From contig NW_024881592.1 in the NCBI RefSeq assembly GCF_019059575.1, positions 496,001-560,000 on the forward strand: a stretch of DNA of 64,000 nt, read 5' to 3'. The stretch is from Amphibalanus amphitrite. Its lineage: Eukaryota > Arthropoda > Thecostraca > Balanomorpha > Balanidae. A program made the translations under genes and the position numbers. The notes beneath the pieces are model-generated. The model was not told the origin of the DNA. It made no database searches and saw only the letters and a program-made list of their open reading frames with translations. Positions 13,701 through 25,700 of the stretch are shown here, piece by piece. Position 1 is the first letter of the stretch. Each line of letters begins with the position of its first letter.

Positions 13701-16700
13701 TTTCGCGATGAAACCTGGGTCCACCACCAGAGTCGTCAGCAGGAACATGGATGGACCAGGAGGTTACAAAGTCTTCGAGAGGAATACCAATGCTGCTTCA
13801 ACATGGCGGCAATTGGAGATCGTCATATTCCGTCTCAGGCTAAGCAGTAGGACCGTAAGAGGGACGACGAGCTGGTCAGAGAAGCGGCCGGCTTCCCGCA
13901 GGAGGTGCCGGCAGAAGCAAAGGCCATCACAAGTGCCGGAGCAGGGGCGGCTGCAACTGCTTGACGCATGACATGGCCAGACTCCTTCTTCAAGAGGATC
14001 TGAGGAGACCGGATGCCGACCTCCACCTCAGTCTCTGGCGTAAGCAAGGGCTAGGCGGTGGATGCCTATCGGCATCAACTACGTGCTGGATACTGCAGTA
14101 GGTATGTCGTACCAGTACATCCACCGGATCGGCCGCCTCCCGGCGCGGACCTGCCCAGTGCCCAGGGTGACCCGACCTGCGGTACTCAGCGGTGAGGTGC
14201 GCCGTTTGCAAGGAGACGACACACCTGACCATATCCTGATCCGGTGTATGTGCCTGGACGATCTTCATCTTAAGTTAACCGGCAACAAAGATGCGACCGA
14301 GACGCAGCTGCAGAGAAGGGAAGTGATCGCGGCCTTTGCCCGCGACTTCAGGCACCATCAGGAGCCTAACGATGGTTTCTGGAATGATGCTCGTCGATGG
14401 TCGCCTTGCGGACAGTTTGAAGATGAAAATTGTGGCCAACCTCCGGAAACCGCCAAGGAAACAGCTGAAACGACTGGAGGGAAAAAGTGCGAACGATTCT
14501 GCCCCGTCTGAATCATGCCATGCATGCGATCCTAGTAGCCATGTTAAAATGCACCTAAGAAGAGATAAAAATGTTCATTTGCTCGCAACCTCTAAACGTA
14601 CTCGGATTCACTTGAAATTTTGTCAGCATCATATCCCAGCCAAGTGGAATGGGGGCAGCCTTCAGCCGGTCAAAAATTAACAAAAAAGTTTTTTTGGGAC
14701 ACCCTACTGTACACTGACAGTCAAAGCTCACTTTCGCCAGACTAGCGACCAACAACCAATAACGGATTAAACCGAACACCACAATCCCATTTTGGATAAT
14801 TATTATTCGAAAAAGCCAGCGTTCCCAGCTTCCCCGACCTTTCTGGCAACAGATGCACAAGAAACAGACTCCCATCGACGCCGTCACAACCCGTCCCGCG
14901 CTGCTATCACCGATCAGTAGCAATGCCGGTGATGGTATCTGATGACGTCATTTCCGCGGTCGCCAATGACGATCGCCATGACGCCATTGCGGTGACCAGG
15001 CGCACACCCACACGCACACGCTGTCCGACCACGAGATGTGATAGGAGGGCCGGCGGGACGGGTAGCAAGCCGGATGATCCGGGTGACGGTCACACGACCA
15101 TTCAGGAGACATTGCGACGAAGACTACTGGAGCAACGACCTTCAATGAAAGGAAAGAGCTCCTCGAGTGGTTCTGGTGGAGAAAGCCAGTCTTCGATGAA
15201 TAATGATGACGTTATTCACCTCTTAATGCGGCAACTCTCAGTGCTACTTGGTTTTCTCTCCGCTTAAGGTCATGCAAAACGTTGACACAAATTACGGTTG
15301 AGTGTTTCTATGCTTTACATGGCATCCAAGGCGCACCTTTGTGACACTTCACGGAATAATGTGGTTTCACCTCCCCCTACACCCTCCCTCAGGCCGCGCC
15401 TTGTTGACACCCCTCTCAGAATGAGGTGCGCCCCGCCCCCAGCGCGCACCCAACAGCTTGCGGTCCGGCTCACCCACCATTCAGCGTCGCGGTGCTACCT
15501 GGAAGAGCTAGTGCGCCGCGCCGCGAGCTGCTTACTCGTCTGGCGGACCCAAAGTAAAGCGTGGGTCCTCGGCTGGCGGAGTGCGACTCACGCCTTCAGA
15601 ACAGGCTCGGTGCCAGCTCGCGAGGCTCTATTCTCGGGATTCGTTAGCGTTAACACGCTTTGTCCAGGTGCGGCCAGCAAGAGACAGCTTGCAGCCGCGT
15701 CACTGGAACGCGTGTAGACAAAACCGCCGGCAAGCAAAGTGGGTGATGTATCCCGTTCCTTCTCTGTGCCTTCTTTCCTCCGTCCAAGATCGGCATTTTC
15801 CCTAGACACCAGATCGCACCGCCTGATGAAAGCCCCCATCTGGTGACACCATGGTCAAAGCGGCCGCCGCCTGCCGACCGGCCGTTGCCCAGTCCGTGTG
15901 TCGCGGCAGTGCGGCACCCAGACGCTGTTTAGTACACACCCCAGGGGGCGGCCGGACGGCGCACCCCGCCCACCCAACACGCAACGCCTCCAGACCGTCG
16001 GGGCGGCACGACAAGAATGCCCCAAAGCCGCTTTACCTGAACACAGCATCACGCTGGCTGGCCCTTCTCCGTATCACGACTTGGGCAAGATGTCACTGAT
16101 TGCCTTCTGAACACGAAAAACGCCGCTAATCTAACCTTCCTCCGAAACTCGTCCGGCCCAGCGCGGCGCGGAATTCCCTATTCAGAGGCGCGATCATCAG
16201 AGAAACGCCTCGGCCGCAGACGCCGGACATGGCTCAATCCGAACCTCGGTGAACATGCGCCTCGTGACGGGCCCAGTCAACAACAGGTGGCCAGCCAGCA
16301 CCTCACGTGGAAGGAATTCCACCCCGCCGGTACCGCAGACACCCCAGAAAACGGCCTGTTCGTGTCAGAGCAGCCGACACTGAAACTGCCGGTCAACTGT
16401 GTGACAGACGTGCCTGAGAGAGCGACGCTGGATCCCATCAGCCATGGCCAAATGGGTGAAACAGCCGAGCCGGAACCCGTTCATGAATGGAGCCCAGTTT
16501 TGGGTAGTGGCCGTGTTTACAGTCACGGCCGCGGGCCAGGAAGCGGCCAGGCGCGCCAGAGACCAGGATGCTATCAGCTATCTCACGCAACATCGCGGCT
16601 CAGCCGCAGCGAGTTCCTAGGTAGCTCGCTTTTCGGCCCACGGGTGTCGATGGCTGTCGGATGGATCGTGGCCACCCGGCCAAGTTGAGCTCCGTTTGCG

Positions 16701-19700
16701 TTAACCTGTGCCAATATCTTTCCCACACGGCGCGTAGGCACGCCCAGCGTCGCCCGAACCGCCGCCTCTTCACTGGAACGGCGCCCCCACGCCGGTCGGC
16801 GCTCGTCTCCCGTGCACCTGCTACTTAACCGATATGGGGACCATCGGGACTCTCGGGACTCAGGGGTCAGAGCCCCAGTGAGGTGACTCACGACACTATC
16901 GAGCTAGTAGGAAGGAAGAGGAGAGTTGACAGACAACATCCTACAGCCAGTCAGCGCTGCAGTTGTCTGTCCGCACCTCTTGGGTTCATCTGAACTCCCA
17001 CCTCCCCCCCGTCCTCACAGCCCCACTGTAACGGTACTCACCGACCCGGCGCGACGGCACGGGTTGTTTGTACAGTCGGTCGGCGCTCTCCGGGGACCAT
17101 AAATCGACCATGCCATAACCATCAGCCGATGGCGAGTTTTAAATCCATGTGATTTGTGTAAGCGTGCCGCGCCGGCTGCAATCGGTCCGCATATTTATCG
17201 CCGTCGGTGCACCGGTTTCGGGTGGTTGGCTGGGCGACATCCGCTTCGGACGGTCTGGCTGGACATAGCGGTCTGTCCACTCCGGCGGGCTGGGTGTCTA
17301 CCGTATCGACATGTAGCCTCACATCCAGCTAGACAGCAAACATAGACATCAGCACAGCGAAACCGGATCGAGGTTCGGCCACACTCAGTGAGACACACTC
17401 GGCCCAGCGAGACGTCCAACGCGCAATGGCAGTCGGATATTTCAACATGCTTTAAACACGCCATTACTGACGACGTAATTAACAGAGGTGAAATTCCTGA
17501 AACCAGTCGCAGCCACCGAACCGGCCACTTCAGTTACCAGTTCGTGTCACACCAAAGCGACCGCACACCATGCTCGCTGCCACGTGCAGGTTTCACCTTC
17601 CCCGCCAGCACCTAACCCCGCGCGGTGGACCGGCGCTGCGCGGATCATCCCGGGGGCGAACATCACGTCTTCATATCGGTGGCGACAGGAACACCTGTAG
17701 CCGGCGGTGTCAACACGACGCGCGGGACCGGGCGGGCCGTACCGTTACTGGCGGCAGTACCGCTGTCACCGAGACACGACCGAGCATGTGACCGATACCG
17801 ACACCCGCTGACCGAACTGAGCCGCTGATGGGCCGATTGGTGAGGTGACCGGCCAGGGTCCACCAGCCGGCGGCCGGCCCTGTGATCCGTTCACCTATCA
17901 TGTCTACCGGGTGTGCTAGGCGGAGGAGAGACGATACGATCCCCAGGGAGGAGGATCTCACCGGTAGTCCAACCCGAGAGGACTGAGTCACACCACCGAT
18001 AGCCGAGCCCCGGTCGATCGGACACGAACCGGACAGAACGGCGACCGTACGGTGTAACGGGACATTCACTGAAAATACTCGCCGCCAGACGAGTGTCAAG
18101 CGGCTGTCAAAGGGCCGGCCACGGCCTGTCCATCACTGCCAATAACTGCCACCGGACTGTCACGCCATGCCTGCAAACGAACTCTGTCCGGCGGCTGCCA
18201 CAGTACTGTCGGATGTCTCCTGACAGCTGTCACACGCGGGTCACAGTAGTGTCATATGCCTTACATGCGGCCGGGCTCATTCTGTAATGCATTCAGCAAC
18301 ATCTACGGAAACAGGCGTTCAGACTAGCCGTTGCCTGGCTCCCTAAACGACACAGCAAACCCTCGTCAACCCTTCCCATCGGTCCTCGCCTACCCGACAC
18401 AAATCCCCCACCGACCCGACACAGGTCAGTCGCATCAGTCACAGCTGCGTCGGGCCGACCAGTCCTGCACCTGCGGTCATCAGCTCCAGACTATTTCAAT
18501 GTCTGGCGATATCAATCACAGAATGTCGGCATCGTCGCAGCATCGACGATGCCGCATGGTTGCCGGACGATGGTTATCGCATCTAACACACGAGGGGCGT
18601 AGCAGGCCACGCTAAAAAAAAAAACGGCCACCACCGCCCGGCGGCTCGTAAACAATGCAGCCGCCCGTCAGTCTGCATCGGAAAAATACAGCGCCTCTAA
18701 TTGTGGTCACCGCGGCTGAAGCCGGGTCTAGTGGAGGCGCTGCTCGACGACAGCCAGCCGGGTCCCCACTGGGCCCGATCGTCTCTGCAACGCGCTGCAG
18801 GGCCCGAATCCCGCAGCATTTTTCACCGGTTCCGGTAGAGGGGACACTCCACTCTCCAGGGGGATGATTTTTGTCGGCTGCGCCTGTCGGGGGGCCAGCG
18901 GTCACGCCGTCGTCGCTGCTGCAGCTGTTATTGTTGCCACAGCAGCGGTCCACCGTCGGGCAGTGACCCCTGACGACTGGAGTGGTGCTGGAGGACACGA
19001 GTTGGGGGCGCCGACGGGGAGCGACCATCGGGACCCGACGGCGGTCCCCGTCACCACGGCAGTCGGACGGACCGTCCGCCGGGACCTAACGACCGCTCAT
19101 TAGGACTGACGAAAGCCCTAGTTGTCACGGCACACGGCAGGACCGTGCGCTGGGCACTGAGATCGTCTAACGGGACCTGACGAAAGTCCCAGTGTCACGG
19201 CACACGGCGGGATCGTGAGCTGGGGCCTGACGAAAGTCCCCGTAGCCGCAGCAGCCGGTGGGGCCATCCGCTGAACACTGACGGCTATCCACAGGGACCT
19301 AACGAAAGCCCCAGTTGCTACAGCAAACGTCTGCCGAGGACTGACCGCCGGGCATACACCGGAACCCCATCAAAGCCTCAGTTACCGCCATCGACAGGTA
19401 AAGATGGAGATCTACCTCTACTGAACCTCTACTACGGCAGGCGGCCTGAACCACATATCACACTACGGACAGAAGCACCGGCCGACCACAGGTAAAAACG
19501 GACCAGTCCTCTCTCGCCGGAGAGTGCGATTGTCACTGGCACGGTGCACCTGATGACCCCCACGGTCGGTACGGATCCAGACTTCCTACTAAACACGCAG
19601 TCTTGTTCGGAACGAACGCCACATCCCGCGGAGTAATGACGATTGGTTCCTAGGAACCGCAACAATGTTCTCGAATGCTCTGTAGAACAATGACGGGCAA

Positions 19701-22700
19701 TCATTAGTCTCATTCCTGTGTCCGGTAGCAGATGCGGCCGTCTGTCAGCGAATCAGCCGAGAAAAACTCAATGAGAGCTAATAACAACAATACGGTTACG
19801 ACCATTGAACAATCATTGTTTTGCATGATTAGCCGATTACTAGCTAAAACATCTAGCCAGCAAGCTCATGCAGAACTATTTTTATGACCAATTAAGAACG
19901 ACAGCCGCTGGAAACAGTCCCCATACTCCACACATGCAGGCATGATTGACAGCGGGTGAACCCGACAAAAAGAAAACTTTTAATTAGTCTAGCTTCCAAA
20001 AACCTGACCTCAGTTAAGGCAACGACCTCTCAAGTGAATGACATACTCTGTCATCACAAAATGTCTGTGGATTTGCAGCAAGCCAAAGCAACAACTTTTG
20101 TTTACAAGTCCCACATCTGCCAAATCTCCCACCATTCTGCGACCGCCCACACCATTGTTGGCAGAAATCGGTGAAACCGTCTGTAGCCCACGCTCTGAGA
20201 AATACCCCATAAACAGTCGGTAGTCGCCAGTTGCAATGCGGTTAGCGGAATCCCCAATCGGTAGCAGCCACCAACCAGCGCACCAATCCGCTGCCCAACG
20301 CGGATGCTACACCCACATCCATCCTCGCCATACAGCGCACCATCTGCGACACCGCGGCGACAGGGGGCGCCCCGGGTCTCCTGTCGGGCCGGCCGACCCC
20401 ACAGTGCCGGTAAACCCAGCGGACGCATGGTGGTGGCTGGGGGATGCCACACGCAGCGCCGGAATTAACACACTCCGCAAGAGGATGGACAGTACATACT
20501 CCAAGTGGCTGGCTCACCACAATGCGGGGAGTCTTAAACACAAGACAGTACATCATTCCCTGGAATATAATTTGACAGATGACCTGGAATGGGAATGAGT
20601 GAAAGCTGGGGCCTGGCGTTTCGGGATCACTAAGCTCGAGCAGTGATAACTGCTAAGAAAAGCAGCGATAACACATCGTATCACCAGCGGGAGACAAACC
20701 ATGAGTACGTCCCACTGATCTTACCTTTGAGCACAGCCGAAGCCCACAGCTGAATGTTGACGTCCGGGATCTTGCTGGCCAGCTGCATGGCCGGCGTGAC
20801 CATGTTGAAGCTGTCCCGGTTGTTGCCCAGCGAGAGGAAGATGTTGCCGAGCAGCACCAGCGAGCAGGAGGTCAACCGGTTCAGCTCCTCGGCGTTGGCC
20901 ATCTTCAGCGTCTCCCGCAGGTAGCGCCTGTTGGAAGGGGTGACGTGCTGTAAGACGATACAGACCAGCACTCACGTCAGGCGGCGGCCAGGCGCCGAGG
21001 ACGTCATTCGACAGGGTGAGTGACCCAACCTCCTCCGTCGACGCCCTACTGATTCTCGGAAGGGTAAAGAGAAGGGAGACTTGGTACAATCGCACGCCTT
21101 GAGAGCGCTCTCGGCGGCTGATGTCATCGCTTATGCAACAAACGATAGCGCGAGTGGGTGACTATATTTGGTCAGTGCCGGCTGGCGAGCATCGGAAAAC
21201 ACGGTGAGATAGGTCAGGCAATTTCCCTGCCGCCAACACCGCTGCGGGCGGACGATTTTTCGTAAGGCGCCGCTGTGTGGAAATTCAGGCCGTGTTTAAT
21301 TGGTTCAGCAGGCGGACGTGATCTTCCGCTGGCAGACCCACATCGGCAGCAGGATGTTCCCCAATCCAAGGCCGTCGCTGAGACGTGAGTCACTGATAGT
21401 AACAGCTCGCACGCGAGCGGCGTCGGCCGGGGCCAGCGGACGCTATCTTTCACCGCCTAACACAGTTCTCGGCAAATATGTGCAGCTATGCAACCGCAGC
21501 CGGGGTGAGCGACCTGTTCGCCCGCGCGTTTTCAGTTCATCGGAACACTCGGCGGCGCGCAGTAGCGCCCTCGGTTGGGCAGATGTCTGCACCCGATATC
21601 CCGTGCGGTAGTCGGCCAATCGCGGGAAAAGGTGCCATTATCGTAACGGACTCGCACCCAAGTGGCTGCTATGCCATTCCATGAAGTCAGCTCATACACT
21701 TTCGAAGGGATTGGTCGGGTGGCAACGCAGCGCCTAGCCCGAAAATCGTTCCGCCGAAGCGCACATGGGACCGTAACAGGATATATCGCCACAGGATCGA
21801 AAAGTCCCATTGCTCTATGGGCGCGGTGCATCCCAGCAGCGATGTTTTCCCTCCGCCTGGCACGTCGATCCGCCGTGACTCACGGCAGGGCAGACCTGCG
21901 GGCGGCGCTGTTATTTTTGCTCTGGTTAACAAGCTCGGGCGGCAGCTGTGTCGCTCGCCTCCTGTTGTGTCGCGGTCAGTTAGCGGCACAACACTTAGCA
22001 CCAGCAGATGTCCAGTCCCAGGGCCTTCGAGGGCACTTTTGAGCGCCGCCGACCGAAATAAACGGTACACCTGGTTCTCAACCACACCGCACAGACCACA
22101 GCTACAGCTGGGAGCAAAATATGAAAATCATATGCTTCGACTGACCTATTTTCCCCACCAGCTACAAGGAAGAAACATTTGAGGCTGCTTGTAAGGCATT
22201 TCTTCTCCACGACATATGTCAGGTTGTGGACCACGCTGTATATAGCGACATTTTTGGGCGCGTAGCTGAGCGGTGTCCGGTGTTCCCCGGTCCCGACTCC
22301 GCTACTAGCGTGGGACGCCACACATACGTCGTCACAACATACTACTGGGTACCGTGCACATCCCGGAGACGGGACGTTTTCCCCAACCGGGGCTACTCAT
22401 AGACCAGGGCTAAAAAGCCTACACCAACTGGTAAACGAGTTTCACATTTCATTGGTCAAACTACGGCAAGTGAAATGGACAGTAAAATGGTGTCAACATG
22501 CCACACCTGCTCAGTGTCCCAAAATTATATTTTAGCTTGGGTGTCAGAGGGGAAAATTATTCCGTAGACAGGATGAAGAGAGTGAAAAATTGCCGGTAAG
22601 GTAAAGCTAACAACAGATGCGAGGGATAAGAGTGGAGTAAAAACAAATTGATAGCTTGCATTTTCACAAAAAAAATGATAGGGTAGACTAGCGTGTAATG

Positions 22701-25700
22701 TAGGGAGCATCGATATGTTGTTTAAGACCATGTACGCATATGCCCTTTGCTTTTTACGTTCGGAGTGGAACATTGATCTTGAAAGGTTGAATTGAGAGTG
22801 GAAAATGGTTTTCATTTGGATGTCGTTTCACACCCAAATCGATTAATTTTGGGACACTGCACCTGCTCTAAGGTAGTTTAAAAGCACACTTGAAACAAAA
22901 CATTTTTGTTGATATTGTTATCCTCAAACGTCGAGTAACGACATGCAACCTAATCCCCATTCATGACACCAAGTGTGTCAATGCCCCCCCCCCCTCCCTC
23001 TACATGCACCCATTCACTGCACCGACTGGCACCGACACCCTCCCCCTTCCCCCTCCAGTCGGCGGTGGAACCCACTTGGCGTCATTGAAGGCGCGCTGGA
23101 AGAAGCCGTGTAGTCCCTGCACATAGTAGCTGGCGGCGCGCAGACTGTGTGACTGACTGGGCAGCGACTCGGGACTGATGCGGTCCAGCAGGCCCAGAAA
23201 GTCCGACTGTCGACCGGTGCGCAGGTACACGATCGCCAGGTTCATGTTGACGAACGTCCATAGCTCGCGCTCTTGTGATGTCTGTGGGTGGAAGGGGGGG
23301 GGGGTCAGCCGGGAGGGCGGGGTATGAGGGGTGGGGAGGTGCACAGGGTCAATTCGTGCACAGAAGTACACACATCCAAGGCAGACAGAGAACGACATGA
23401 TAAGATCAAGATGTGGATGGTAAAAGAGTAAAATGAAATGAGCGTTTGTAATAGAGGCTAGGGGATTACTATAAAACGAATTTACTTTGGAAAGAGCTGT
23501 TTGCAGTGGCACAATGGTGGTTCGAATTTCGTTAGAAGAAAGCTTTCCCGTCTTCACCGAAAGGACCATTCTAATGTGTAAAACAATGAGGACAATGCAT
23601 GAAAGGCACAATGTAGACAATGCAGTTCTTCAAGTAGGTATCGACTTTATCACCATGTTTGAACAGAATTGGCGAGGATATACCCACGCTACAAGCCACT
23701 GTAAGCCGTATTAACGGCAAGTTCGCATTGTGTGAGCGCCACCTGCGTTTTGAAGAAATGTCTCTCAGCACAGAAGCCTGTGGTGAGCAAGCAGCTACAG
23801 TTATGACAAGGTATATCAGTTGCATTTCACCACTGGGCCATTCCTGTTTATAGGACTGTTGGGACTTGGGAGCCGAGTGGTTATTCCGCTACTGCGTATC
23901 GAGCTCTAGGATGAAGGACATCGGCGCGGTCAATTTAACTGCGAATACACGACCGCACACGCCAACACCAAAAATCACTGTATGAGCAGTGTGCATCATC
24001 AAATCAACCATTCGGCCCAAGACAAGCACAAACCATTTCAAAAAGGCCCAATAAAACATCTGGAGCTACCAACAGCAGCAGCATTCTGTGGTGGGCTACA
24101 CCATGCCCTTCTCCATACACGGGTCAACGGATTTCCCACAGCGCCGACGGCGCGGCGCGGAAAAATCCCGGCGTACAGCTCGCAGCCGGGCGGCGCTGCG
24201 CCGACCGAGCCCACCAGCGGACTCCGCACCTCCTCCCGGTACACAACTGGAGCGTGACTGGAGCACCCGAAAAATCCACCCCCAGTGACCCGCCGACAAA
24301 TGAGATGCTGGCAAACCCTTGTCCACCCACTATCAGATGGAAAACTTCCGTCCATAAATCAAGCACTGCAACAAAACCGGGCATTTTTCCGAGCAGCACT
24401 GACAGGATCCTGTAGGCAGCCTCCCTAATGGAGCATCATTCAGCGCAGAGACACGCTGAAAAGCACGCGAATCCGCCGACGGAATCCAGGAACTCGCCGG
24501 TAGAATGATTCCCCCGAGCTGTGTGTGGCACTGGCTCGGTAAAAAAGCAAACGTCTCTGCGATGTACGCCAGGCATTCCCGGCATGCGAGCATTTCGGTG
24601 CAGCCAGGTTGAATAGAGTATCCGTTTCGGATGTCATGTGCAGATGAGATGGCTACTTATCGATACAGGACAGCGTTTGCAGGAGGCTTGACGTGACGGC
24701 CGCCATCATCCGTGCGGCTGATCTGACCTCTGATTCAGGCCAAGGCCATGGAGTCAACGTGCATCAAATCAATGAACATATGACAAAAGCTCGCTGTCAA
24801 ATATCAAACGTTTATAGGTCACGCGCTGCTCTGAATTTCAATTGATCAGCAATGACCGCCTGATTCAAGATTGTCCATATTTGCCGACGACGAAGTTAAA
24901 AAAACCATTGATAAGTAATTGAGAATCTCTGTCAAACTGACAACAATTGATGTCATCAACATGAAGGGCCGAAGGCCCTATAATTCTACGAAGATACAAA
25001 TATGAGCATTTCAGTTTTCAGAACAAAATCTAAGGAAGGTAATCGAATTTGCAGTTTGCACAGTGACAATCGCCCTAACTAAAACGATAGTATAAAAATA
25101 CGTGTTAACATCTATAAATTTTTATCGCAAGCAATGTGTGACCCTCTTTTTATCAGCTCCTTTCGTTGGCCGCTCAGCACTAAACCCCTCACGACTCGTG
25201 AAACTGGGTTCCCAGTCGCGTGCGAACTGAAGCGCTGGCGACAAAAGCCATGTCAGCAACGTCTCAGCGATCACAGTTCTGTTTACTATCGGCTGCACAA
25301 AACAGACGACCGGGCAGCGGCGGCCGGAACCGGGCCCCATCCGGTGCCGCGCGGGCCCAGCCTCATCTCCCGTCTGCTAGTCACGATCCGCCGCAGCGAC
25401 AGATGCCCGCTGCCACAGAACACAGATGCCCGCCACCTGGACGCATACCTCCCGACCGCCAAACAGTGCTGCTGTTTACCGCTGACCAATTACTGACACG
25501 GTGGCAGCGACAGCTCGTACATACATAGCTCGGCAAACAAAGGACATGCATGAGCGCTGCAGTCACCTTCCTGTGACCGCCGCCACACGCCCCGACGGAC
25601 GGCCGCCACCCCACGCTGGCGGAGAGCCACCCCACGAGCCGCCGGCGCTGATTCGACCGCTGGACTCTGGCGACTTCTGTCCGTGGCGGCGTGGTCTGCC

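Larger units (their letters stand above)
10508..14706. mobile_element. hAT-like element (outer), interrupted by a second element
   Basis: The termini are inverted: TAGGGTGTCCC at 10508 and GGGACACCCTA ending at 14706. They are flanked by the 8-bp target-site duplication CTGTACAC at 10500-10507 and 14707-14714. Subterminal sequence is also inverted: GAGGTTGCGAGC near 10635 pairs with GCTCGCAACCTC near 14582. Without the nested element at 10692-13383 and its duplicated target, the outer element is about 1.5 kb. Its interior (13392-14550) has open frames, for example 14062-14511, but none resembles a known transposase. An 8-bp duplication fits the hAT superfamily, although P-like elements also make 8-bp duplications. 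It lies in MAU2 intron 10. Confidence 0.8.

Noticed and set aside
19171-19240. Hammerhead ribozyme
   Set aside because: CTGACGA and GAAA overlap in CTGACGAAA with no stem II between them, so the catalytic core cannot form as known.
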